DNA from: Thamnidium elegans | Lineage: Eukaryota; Mucoromycota; Mucoromycetes; Mucorales; Mucoraceae | Direction of reading: 5' to 3' | NCBI GenBank assembly: GCA_025201345.1 | Contig: JAIXMG010000005.1 | Coordinates: 310,001-374,000 of the forward strand | DNA length: 64,000 nt | Shown: positions 34,884-47,353 of the stretch, piece after piece | Numbering within the stretch: position 1 is the first letter of the stretch | Layout of the letters: each line of letters starts with the position of its first letter | Notes under the pieces: generated by a model | Seen by the model: only the letters and a program-made list of their open reading frames with translations | Told to the model about the DNA's origin: nothing | Database searches by the model: none | Program-made: the position numbers and the translations under genes

Positions 34884-37800
34884 TTACATTTCATTATCAA
34901 GTACTTCATTCATATCTACAGTAATCGTTCGTAACCCTCTTGCACTACACAACCTATTAAACTCGTCTTGTAAATCATGACCCATTTTAGAAACAATGTC
35001 ATCTGGTATATTAAACAAGTAACAGTTGATAAATACTTGTTTGGCATCTTTTAATAACTGATCGGCATTTGCGTACTTGTTGGTATCCAACTTTTTTCGA
35101 ATTGTACCAAAATCCATTGGCTTTTTAATGATATCAAAGTAAGTAGGGATTTGTAAAAGAACTGGATCCACAGGTACTCCAAATGCATAATAACTTGGAT
35201 GGTTTGTTAGCTTTTCAAGTACGCTCTTGTATTTACGTAATTCAGCTTTTGCAGGTGAAATCTCTTTAGGTACCTTAGTGTTGGAATGTGATTTAATGTT
35301 ACTTGTACCAGGCAAGTGCTTTGATGAGGATGGCGACGACGAGGCTGACGTTGAAGAGGAGCTAGTACCTGTTCGTAATTGTTCTTCCTTCTTTCGCAAG
35401 TTGGGTCCTTCCTTATTTAAAATACCTTCCAATACCTTGGCGTTCAAAGAAATAACATGATCAAAACCGTTGAAAGTATAGCAGTTGGTAAAAATAAGTC
35501 GCATATCACTTTCAAAATCACGAACACACTTGTATTCACCAGCCTTTAATTTCTTTTCCCTATAATAATGATAAAACTTAATAAACCTTATATTTGATTA
35601 AAATAAAAATAAAAACTTACATTGTACCGAAATCCATAGGCTTCTTAATCATCATAGGATAATGAGGAATATTTAAAGCAATAGGGTCAACCTATACAAA
35701 AAAAAAATAAAAAAAAAAATACAATTTTAGTAAATCTATTTAAAAACAATAAGAAAACACTTACAGGTTCTGTGAAACCAAATGCACATCTATGTGCTTT
35801 CATCTTGGTAAGGAAAGATTCTAATTTAGCCACCATAGCAGGATGTAACTTTTGAGGAGTTTCAAGACTAGGAGGTCTGATTGTGATGGAGTTCTTTACA
35901 GGTGCGCTACGATCTGAATCAATACCCATATTAGGAGCTTCTTCCTTTACAACAGACTTGCGATTAGACTTTTGTGCTGTATCCTTTGGAACCGCTGACG
36001 CCGTACTACTACTAGATAGCTTGACAGATTTTGAAGGAGGTTGTGGTATTTTATCAGAATACGAACTACTTAACTTTGTAGGACCTGGAGAAGCAGAAGG
36101 ACGTCTCTTTTTAGTACCAGAATTAGGAGCAGGTGAACTATTTATACGGGCTCTCATTTCTTTTCCAATATTATTATAATACACTTCCAACTTCTTTCCT
36201 TCGTCTGTCGCATACGAATTATTCAAATTATACGCGAAACAGTTTTTAAACACAGTACGGATATCATGATCGACAGCCTTCAAGCTAGAGTACTTGCCAC
36301 TTTCCAATTTCTCCCAAATTGTACGAAGATCCATAGGTTGTTTGACAATAGTCTTGTAATCCGGTAAAGATTCGACATCAACAGGTTCATTAAACAAAGC
36401 TGCTGCATCATGAAGTGTCAACTTATTAACCACTTTACTGGCAATACGTTTATCTTCTCCTTTCAAAGCGTTAGGAATAGCAAATTCTGCTGACCAAACC
36501 TGGTTAAAGAACTTTTCCATTGCCTGACATTGTTTAGCTACCCAAGATTCATGATCATTAAACCCATAACAATTCCAAAACACTTGACGGATATCTCTTT
36601 CCAACTCCCATACTGTATTATATTGATTGCCATCGTACTTTTTCTGAATAGCAGATAAATCCATAGGTCGTTTAATCACTTCGTAGTATTGCGGAATACC
36701 AAGCGCAACAGCATCCACTGGTTTACGGAAAGGTTCTGATTCTTGTAATCCCCATAATTTCTTTAATACACGGTTACATTTGACCTTGTTAACATCATTC
36801 ATCTGAGCATTGAATACCGGTCCTGTTGATTTAGGTGGCTTCGAAGAGCTTGCTGTAGATGACTTAGTAGAAGAACTTGATGTAGATGATTTAGTAGAAG
36901 AACTTGGTAAAGGTGGTGGTTTAGAAGATGAAGTGCTTGGTAAAGGTGATGGTTTAGGAGAAGATGAAGAAGCACTTGGCAAAGGCGATGATTTAGAAGA
37001 GGAAGAACTTGGTAAAGGTAATGGTTTAGAAGGAGAAACACTCGGTGAAGATGGTTTAGGAGAAGAACTTGATAAAGGTGGTGGTTTAGGAGAAGATGAA
37101 GTACTTGGTAAGGGTGGTGGTATACTTGATTTATCCATATGTTTATCTGTAGGTCTTTCATTACTATTGGACCTGTCAGTAGGTCCCTCCACTCTCTTGA
37201 TCTTAATCTTATGTTGTCCACTACTACTGCTATTATTATTACTATCACTAGAATCAGACTTTCTCTTCTTTTCTTTTCCAAAATACAATTTCCATTCCCT
37301 GTCATATGCTTCCTCCAACTTCTTTGATTCATCGTGCACATAGGTATCGGGTGGATTAAATGTATAACAGTTACTAAACATCAAACGCATATCACGATCC
37401 ATCGCTTGAGCATGAGGGTACTGGCCATTTTTAAATCGACTCTTGATTTTCCCTAAATCCATAGGATGTTTGATAATCTTTGTATATTGTGGAATGCCTT
37501 GTTTAATAGGATCAACAGGTCGTAAGAACTCAAACGCGTGAGGGTTTGCTATGGTCTTTGCAAGTACTTGTTCCATCTTTTCTCTTTCGCTTAACTTCAT
37601 TGGCTTTTCAGACATAGGTGTGATAGATTTCTTTCGTTCAGGAACCACTGGTTCTGATTGAGTCATGCTAATGGACTTTACTTTAGATTTAGGCGGTTCT
37701 GATTGAGTTATGCTGATGGACTTCACTTTAGACTTTGGTGGTTCTGATTGAGTCATACTGATAGACTTGACTTTAGGCTTTGGTGGTTCCATAACAACAG

Positions 37801-40800
37801 AAGGAGTAGTAGTATGCGGAAGAGTCGCATGTGTAATACGAGGAGTTGTAGCAGGGCTTTCAACAATCGTCATATTTTGAGTCTCCTCAGCATGTTCCTT
37901 ACCACGTAAATTCTCCAACTCCTTTTCAAATACAGCTTCCAATTCCTGCCCTTCATTATAAACAAATGTACCAGGTCCATTAAACGCATAACAGTTACTA
38001 AACATCAATCGAACATCATCTTCAAATTGACGGAACGTAGTATACTCCTTATTTTCCACTTTACGTTTAATCATACTAAGATCCATAGGTTTCTTTATCA
38101 CTGTATAGTATCCAATAGCACCATCCAAGACCTCATCTACAGGTTGAGTAAACGACAAAGCACAATGTTGTTTGTTTAACTTATTGATCACTCTACGACA
38201 CTTTTTCAATTCTTCTGCAGTGTGACTATCGACCTTCTTATGTTTTGGTTTAGGTGGTGCAACTACAATTGTAGTAGGTGTCCTTGGGGGCGGTGTTCCA
38301 TTGGCAGCTGGCGTAGGTGTTACAACACGTTGTAATGGTTCAACAATCAATGGCGAAGGTTTCTTTGGTTTTTCAATTACAGTACGGTTCTTGGGTGGTT
38401 CAACAATGGTCATGTTTTCAGGTACATCGTCAATTTCTGTAAATGTAGGGGAATCAATTGTTGGTTCAGAAGAAAGTGGTATATCTTGAGGTAATGATTC
38501 TGTTTTAACACTTAGACTATTTGACTTTTTATGCTTGGATGATTCTATTAAAAAAGAGATATAAGTTATTTATATAATACTCAACACAAAAAAAAAAGAA
38601 AGATATACTTACTTTCTTCTACTCGATGCTTGGGTTTATTAAGGCGAATAATTGGCGAGCTGGTAGGCGTAGTAGGTTCGGAAGAACTTTCATCATTTGT
38701 ACTTGAAGTAGGTACAGTAGGTACACGAATCGTAACCTTGAGTCCAATATCAATTGGCTTAAACGTATATTCACAAAACTGTAACAAATACTTGCGAATA
38801 CAATGATCTAATTTTTGATTTTCAGGTGTATTTAACAAGTTCCATAAATCCTGCTGTAATTCAACATCATTTTCAAATCTCTTTCTTAAATTCTCGATAT
38901 TTGAATGAAATTCTTGTTGTGCTGTCTTCTTGACATGGACACGATCATCATCAATGACCACTCTACCCTCTTCCTCTGCAAATTCTTCAATGTATCGTGA
39001 ATTGGTAGGCGTATCTGATTCACCCTTCATAGCTAAACCTAACCATGCCAGCATGGCCCGTGCAACATAATGAGATACAAGTACACAAGGATCTTCCTTC
39101 ATCACACTAAGCAAGTACTGGTTAAGCGTAGGATCAGAGAGTCCACACAAGATAAACAAACTATCAAAGGCAGTCAATCGAATCTCCAAGTAATTACCGT
39201 ATCGTGTATACTGCATAAACATTGGTATATTGACTGGCAACATATCTTTCAACATCAATTTGGTCATTGTTTTTAAACAAGTGACCGTAATAATATTATG
39301 ATAAGTTGGAATCACATAATCCAAAGTACGGAACCGTTCAATTTCTGCTTTCGCCGCTGCATTTACATGGTCTCCTTCAAAGTCGTCTACTGCATCATCT
39401 CTAGTAGGAATCAAAGCATCGCCTAATGAAGAAACCAACGTAGCCACATAATAACAGTCTGAAAATTCATTTCCAATATTATCGTTATACTTTAACAAAT
39501 CCAACAAGAATTGACGTACACGTACAGGGGTTAAACCACGATCATCTCTGACTTGAGAGAACGCGACCACCGAAGCCTTTTGAATGAAATAATCAGGTAA
39601 ACTAGAGAAATTATTAGGTTTGGGTATAGAAAACGTCATTGGTAATTCTTCATCGTCCATAGCTGATTGACTGAAACTGCTAACAGGGAAACAATAACGT
39701 TTATGGAACATCTTGTTCAATTGATGTAAACCAACCCAATCTAAACCAGGAATCGCACACGACGCAAGTCCATAAGCTGCTTCCATTCGAATCTTATAAA
39801 AACACTTCGGATCTAACACAGCTCGTAAGAAACTAGTAGACGTAGGTAAAGAAGGCATGTGTTTTAAAGCATCAATAGCTTCATGTTGTGCAACCACATC
39901 GCGATCCTTTGTTAATTGTGCTGCCCACATGTAATCGGGTTGTTTAAAATCACAAATACAAAGCCATTCGAATTCTGCATCGAGACGAATCCAATCAAAC
40001 ATGGCACTTGCTGCACCACTGGTATCTTCTTCATCTTGACCCCATTCAATAATACGCCAATCTTTCTTTTGTGTAGCATCTTCAAAGATGGGCATACCCA
40101 AGCCTAAACTAGGAATAATACCCAGCACCATATTTCCCTCTGTGCCTTCTTCGTTCTCTTGTTCCTCTTCTGCGACGGCTGCTGCTGCTGCTGCTTGCTT
40201 TGCTAAAAATCTCTTTGTGTTTCTTCTGATACGCTTATACTTTGTATTAAACTGTACTTCAAACTTGTGTTGTGTAGACTGAATATCCAAGATATGCTCG
40301 TAGGGTGTACCATCAGCCTCATGAATACGTACGGTTAAATTACCCGTAAATATGGGTGAAATCAATTCTTGATAATTTACAGCACTTCCATCGATTCCCA
40401 AATGTTCATAGCCAGAATACAGGGCATTATTCGTATTCTCTTGACTCATATGAATTTCAACCACCATCTTTTTACGATTGAAATGAAATTTAAAAGAGAA
40501 TTTGGGACATCCAGATTTATAAATCCATTGCTCTGCAAATACTTTGGTATCAAATCCGCTGACTTTTCTACACAGTCTTAAAAAGAAATGCGTACTGATG
40601 GCATTTTGTGCTAATTCTCCACTCATGGCAGAAACAAGTACTTTTGGTAACACGCGAGAAAGACCTAATGTTCCTCCTCCTTTACACATTCTTTTATCAA
40701 GCATATAAATGACAATAGGTGCTTTTAAATCAATAAAGTCTAAATCCTCTGGATCCAATGGGTACGGTAATGTTTGATTATAAACCGGTGGTCGATTGAT

Positions 40801-42700
40801 ATCTAACATACAGCATAATTCCATATCCTAATAATATATACATGAATAACTCCTTGTTATTATAACAACCACACGCACACACACAAATTTACCTTTTTCA
40901 GTCTTAAACGATATTCATTGTTACCCAAATGACGTTTAATAAACAACGATCCCATTAGATTAGCAATGCCACGTACAAGCCAGGTATCAGCCCAAGACTT
41001 TTGTACAATGTAAATACCAAACCATTGTCTGGCAAGAGCTTGACTTAGCTCACGTCTAGTACTGTATACTTGATCGATGATATCTTCAGGGTGTAGTAAT
41101 CGAGAGCTACAAATAGTTAATGAAGCACTCGATGCTGTATCAGACCAAGCATCTTCAACAAACACAAGTTTGTAATCTGAAAAAGGGTATGAACCATATT
41201 CCTGTGTATAAAAATGCATAGCCTAAAAAAAATTGTAAGATATACGTCCATTAAAAATAGAATCATAATATCAAAAACTTACATGCATCAAGAAACTACA
41301 ACTGACACTCAATTCTTCTTCTGATCCAGGTAAAGCAAACGCATAGATATTAGACATCATATTAATTTCAGCCATTAAACTTTGTTGTTGATTTTCATCC
41401 AAGTCAGCAGCCGTCATGACTTCTTCCTGTAGTTGCGAAGGAGATAACTTGATCATTTTGAAGGGTCCAATAGCGAATCCGATAAATGGTGCAGGTGTGG
41501 GTTCAGATAAACGATAATGTACAATTTTTTTAGTCGCATCTGTTGGATGAATGACTTGTTCTAATACTTCTCCACTACAAACAACTACCATACCATCCAC
41601 TTCATCAAACGCACCTTCTCCGTCGTATTCGGGTACAATAGCTCCCTCATCTTTACGTGGTACAATAAATTCCATATCCCAGGTACATCGATCAGCTATG
41701 TTGTCAATGCATGGTAACCATGACCGTGTTGCTCCAGGTAATGGTTGATTGACTGTATATACATGGTTCGACCGCTACATATAAAAAAAAATCAGTAAAA
41801 AAAAATGTAAACTTTATCAAGTATTATAACTTACATAGGGTGCAATTTCATCATCTTTTTGTACAAATACAACTCCATTACGTGGATCATCAAGAGTATA
41901 CTCGATACGAATAACAAGTGAAGAATACGTGGGTTCAACAGGTTCCGCCGGTTCTGTTGTCAACGTTGGTTTTTCAGGATCTGAAGACTCTACAGCTATA
42001 TTTGTTTATCAGTATATTATGAAATATTCCGATAAATATCTATCTATATACCTCTTGGTTGTGTAAATGTTGATGTATTGTTAATTAATTGGCTCGCTTC
42101 ACCTTCAGATATCTTGTTGCAGTAAAAAAAAAAATGGTTAGTTACAACAACAAGGTGAAAAATTTAAAAATGATCGTGTACCTTTTTAATACAGTCTGTT
42201 GGTAATTTGACGTTTAATTCACCTTCATCGGCATCTCTTAAAGCATTTAAATATCTACTCTTGTATACCTGATGATGAGCAATAGTTGTGTTTGAACCTA
42301 ATGTAAGATCTGATACTGCATCAACATAATCAAATTCAACAGCAATGTCGTTTACAAATGCTTTTTCGATTTCTATATATTATTAAGGTAAGTGTGATTT
42401 GTTGATAAAAAAGGATTCACAAAAAAATAAAATAGAGCTTACTGCATTGTCGACAATTAATTCGTAAATTGGTAAGTTTATTGTTTAATGGTTGAATCGT
42501 AAGTTCTGCTAAACCCTGTACGAAAGCGCGTATTCTTAGTAACTTTTTATTTTTTTTTAAGTGAGTTTTATTACCTTGATAGTTCGTTGGCTAGGATCGA
42601 CTTCAAGTACAAACCGTTCATGACTCGTATTGAAAATAAAAAAACTGTCAGTCTCACGCGAATATAATAACTCTGTCCCATTAGTAATACTTATAATGTA
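34884..42700 (-). CDS. TAF2: TAF2 (TFIID subunit 2) fused to six bromodomains
   Basis: Exons, from 5': about 42700-42575 (start codon not resolved), 42515-42443, 42372-42182, 42112-42052, 41995-41835, 41774-41283, 41222-40893, 40827-38613, 38544-35765, 35691-35621, 35559-34884. This gives about 2,390 residues. The first half (about 1,175 residues after exon 1) is TAF2. It has an M1-aminopeptidase-like fold with VHYRLSEPTPAPFIGFAIGP, and ALARQWFGIYIVQKSWAD where active peptidases have HExxHxWFG, so it is inactive. HEAT-like repeats follow. A GTAAGT...TTTAATAG intron (38612-38545) joins KPKHRVEE to KSSKHKKSNSL and on to the bromodomains, in frame. These lie near 38224-37900, 37585-37270, 36790-36480, 36470-36145, 35840-35400 and 35270-34940. 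All keep the acetyl-lysine Asn (NCYAFN, NCYTFN, NCYGFN, NCFAYN, NCYTFN, NCYLFN). Expected role: promoter recognition within TFIID combined with acetyl-histone reading. Confidence 0.88.
37649..37783 (-). repeat. Three tandem 45-bp repeats in the bromodomain linker
   Basis: The linker between bromodomains 1 and 2 repeats PPKSKVKSISMTQSE three times with few changes; the DNA unit is 45 bp. A recent in-frame tandem duplication. Confidence 0.85.
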
Positions 42701-43495
42701 AAGGTCTTTTTAAACACGTCTCTCTGCATTCTTTTTAAGTTGTTTTTTTATATATGTTGATAGCGTTTTTGTATGTATATAATAGAAAGAAAAAGTAATT
42801 ACAAAGAAAAAAAATATGTGTAAAAAAAAAGAGTGTTGCAATCCCTTCTTTATTAGTTTTTTTATTTTAGTTCTTCCTTTATACTTTTTTGGACTTCGGG
42901 AAAAGGACGAAGAAAAAAAAAAGAAAGTGTGCAAAAAAACCATTTAAAAAAAATTATCGACACGTCATCAAATTTTGCTCTTTTTCCTTCGCTTTTTATT
43001 TTTTTTAGCTTCTAATAGATATACAAACAGTTTTTAAAGCTGTATTCAAGTAAATAATAGAAAGATGATATCCTCTTTAAACAGAAAGAAGAAGAAAAAA
43101 GAATACATTAGCATCTTGAATCCTTTGAAAAAAGAAAGAATAATGAGACAAGATGAACGCATCTTTCTTCCCACACTGTTTTCTCTTTTAGGTTGTGCTT
43201 TTTACGATACGAAACAGAAAAAAAAACGAACCCTCTTCTTTTCCAATACACACTTTACTTCTTAAATGTTGTAATTTTAACCTTAAACACACTGCTGTTT
43301 TAAGGTAACCCAATCAAAAGTACGCTTCCGCGCGTCACAACCTTTTTTTTAAAAAAAGAAAATTTTTCTCACATCTTGGAAGTCTTTTTTTTTAAAACGT
43401 AATTAACATCCATCTCATTCAAAAAGGATTGATCAACACATAATCTTTTTTTTTTGAAAAAAAAAATCGTTCCATTCTTATCTTCTTTGTACAAC
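42701..43495. promoter_or_regulatory. Divergent region between TAF2 and UBE2E genes
   Basis: Holds the unresolved first exon and start of TAF2 and the leader of the E2 gene. Candidate TAF2 starts are ATGs near 42943 and 42726, but neither gives a clean splice into the first recognised exon by eye. Many A and T runs; no specific motif. Confidence 0.4.
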
Positions 43496-44410
<915 letters not shown>

Positions 44411-45073
44411 AAAAGAAATTACCTAACCCTGAACACAAAAGAAAAAAATGCCCTACTTTTCATAATTATTAGATCTCCCCTCACCCCCCATATTTTTTTT
44501 TTTTCATTATACACACACAAAACATAACACACATTATTAAAGTTTTTTAAAAAATAAAGCTGATAAAAAGATAACGATAGAAACAAAAAAATCGGATGTT
44601 AAATCAAGTACACAACTATCAACTGCCATCAATTGAGCGGGCATTTTAATTGAAACTTTTTTTCCTTTTTTTTTAGCTGTAATGAAACAATAAAAACTTC
44701 CTTTTTTGCACTGATAAAGTTACAGTCAACTCTATTTTTTTATTAGTGTACTATCGAGCAATGTATATAGAACAAAACGCGCTAGTTTACAGTAAATACG
44801 TAAAGAAAAAGAAGAAGAAAAAAAATCCCCACTAGTTTACTATGACTGCGTTTTTTATTGTAGATAACAGGGGATTCAGTTTTTTATAATACATTTTGCA
44901 ATCATACGAGTTGATCTAAAATAAACTGATCGTTAAGTTTCTACCGAATGATGTAATCTTTCTGATCAGGCGGGAAAAAAATTTCTTTGTATAAATTCCC
45001 CATTCTTTTTTCTTTCCTCTTTTTACTCTTCTTCTTCTTTATTAAATTTCATTTTAATTAAATATATATAAAA
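44411..45073. promoter_or_regulatory. Upstream region of the aldolase gene
   Basis: AT-rich. A pyrimidine-rich leader (45004-45045) and a TATATATAAAA stretch lie directly before the aldolase ATG. No coding frame. Confidence 0.45.
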
Positions 45074-46424
45074 ATGGGTCTCTTAGATATTATTCCTGCC
45101 GGCGTCGTTACTGGTGATAACCTCAAGAAGCTCTTTGATTATGGTAAGTTTTTAACGCGTCGCGCTTATTTTTTAAAGGACATTTTAAATTAATTATTTA
45201 TTATAGCTCAAGAACACAAGTTCGCTATCCCTGCTATCAACTGTACTTCCACCAGGTAAACTATCTTTTATTTTTATCATTATTACATGAATTTTGTCAC
45301 GTTGTACTATGTGGGAAAACTTGGGTAAACAATAGAATTTTCTTGAATTCTTTGGGTGAGACAATCGGAGTTGCATACCGGGTTTTAGCTCTATAGAACG
45401 ACGATTGACAGAGTTTCATATATTAAAAAAAAAATACCGTGTACTAATATTTTTGCATTAATATAGTACTATTAATGCCGCTCTCGAAGCTGCCAAGAAG
45501 TGTAACTCTCCCATCATCATCCAATTCTCTAATGGTGGTGCTGCCTATGTTGCCGGTAAGGCCATTGATAACAAGAACCAAGAAGCTTCTATTCTTGGTG
45601 CTGTTGCCGGTGCTCAATATGTCCGTTCTATTGCCAAGGCATACGGTATCCCCGTTGTCATTCACTCTGATCATTGTGCCAAGAAGCTCTTACCTTGGTT
45701 CGATGGTATGATCGCTGCTGATGAAGAATACTTCAAGGCTCATGGTGAGCCTCTCTTCTCTTCTCACATGTTGGATCTTTCCGAAGAACCCATGGAGGAA
45801 AACATTGAGACCTGTCTCAAGTATCTTAAGCGTATGGCCGATATCAACTGTTTCCTCGAGATGGAAATTGGTATCACTGGTGGTGAGGAAGATGGTGTTG
45901 ATAACTCTGACGTTGATAACGCTTCTCTCTATACTCAACCCGAAGATATCTGGGAAATCTATCGTCGTTTCTCCGAAGTTACTGACTTATTCTCTATTGC
46001 TGCTGCTTTCGGTAACGTCCACGGTGTCTATGCTCCTGGTAACGTCAAGTTGCACCCTGAACTCTTGGGTAAGCATCAAGCTTATGTTAAAGAACAACTC
46101 CACTCCAAGTCTGATACTCCCGTCTACTTCGTCTTCCACGGTGGATCCGGTTCCACTCCTGACGAAATCAAGACTGCTCTCACTCACGGTGTTGTCAAGA
46201 TGAACGTTGATACTGATACTCAGTGGGCATACTGGAAGGGTCTCCGTGACTTCTATGAAAAGAACAAGGCCTATCTCCAATCTCAAGTCGGTAACCCCGA
46301 TGGTGAGAACAAGCCTAACAAGAAGTACTATGACCCACGTGTATTCATTCGTTCTGCTGAAGTCTCCATGGTCGATCGTATCTCTGAAGCCTTTGATAAC
46401 TTGAACTCCAAGAATGTTTTGTAA
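45074..46424 (+). CDS. FBA1: Fructose-bisphosphate aldolase, class II
   Basis: Three exons (45074-45143, 45207-45255, 45467-46424) give 358 residues; yeast Fba1 has 359. It splits fructose-1,6-bisphosphate into glyceraldehyde-3-phosphate and dihydroxyacetone phosphate with a divalent metal. Metal and substrate motifs are visible: VVIHSDHCAKKLLPW, FLEMEIGITGGEEDGVDN, VYAPGNVKLHPELL, FVFHGGSGSTPDEIK and KMNVDTDTQWAYW. The end is RISEAFDNLNSKNVL. Codon use is strongly biased to C-ending forms, as in eL31 and INO1, so it is highly expressed. The two introns lie within the first 130 codons, typical for fungal glycolytic genes. Confidence 0.98.
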
Positions 46425-46734
46425 ATAACTTTTTTTTCCATAATTTCATAACCTACTTTCCCTTTTTTTTTAAAGCATCTCCAAACTATCATATTAAAAT
46501 AAAATTCATTTTTTGTTCCAAGTAAAAAAAAATATATGTATCAACTGCTCTTTTTAAGTGTAAAAAAAAGACGCTGCGAAAACAAAAGAGATATAATGTT
46601 GTCATTATTGGTAATTACTTTTGTAACCTGTTTTTTCAGTTTAAAAGATATATTAGAGCCATTACATGCAATTATGTGTAGATTGAAGGACGTAACTATG
46701 TTGTTATTGAGTATGTAAAAATCTTTGACAGCAC

Positions 46735-46767
<33 letters not shown>

Positions 46768-47353
46768 GTGGTTACTATAGAGATAAATTTTGAAAATGTT
46801 GCTCTATTCCAGAAACTTGGGATTACACCTAAAAAAAAAGTTAAGTTGTGGGGAGTAAAAAAAGCTATAGTTCTGCTTTGCATAAAAATAGATCTGAAAC
46901 ACATTTAGGTCTCTATGAGCGCACCAATTGGTTGTTACACCGATCTGCTGTATGTATGAGTGGGAAAATGACAGTCGAGCTTTTTTTCACATCTATCTCT
47001 TTTTTCCCGCAGTTATTATGTTGCTACTGAAAACTGTAATTGTTTGTAGTCAGTTATCATCATAAAAAAAAAGGGTGGTCGAATATTTTCGCACGAGTAA
47101 AACGGTATTAAAAAGAATAATTTAAATCGAAAAAATACACAAAATAATTATATTTAGATTAAATAGAGTCTTCAAAAGGCAACACGTTTAATAACTTGTC
47201 TTTTCGACAGTGAAGAAACTGTAATTGAAATGAAACCACGTGTACTCACCAATTAAAAAATGCTGTATATATAATTTTACAACAACAAAATTTCACATAT
47301 TTATATTTTTTCTGCTTTTTTTTTCTCCTTTATTTCTCCATCTTTTTTTTTTA
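46425..47353. other. Intergenic, no gene seen
   Basis: An A24 run lies near 46743-46767. Short open frames have no gene-like features. The last 100 bases before the lipase start are T/C-rich. Confidence 0.5.

Noticed and set aside
36799..37343. 177-180-codon frames on both strands in the bromodomain gene
   Set aside because: Shadows of the Pro/Ser-rich linker; low-complexity translation.
34884..38613. Treating the bromodomain part as a separate gene starting at the ATG at 38413
   Set aside because: In-frame coding continues upstream of that ATG to a canonical acceptor that matches the TAF2 donor in phase, and there is no room for a promoter.
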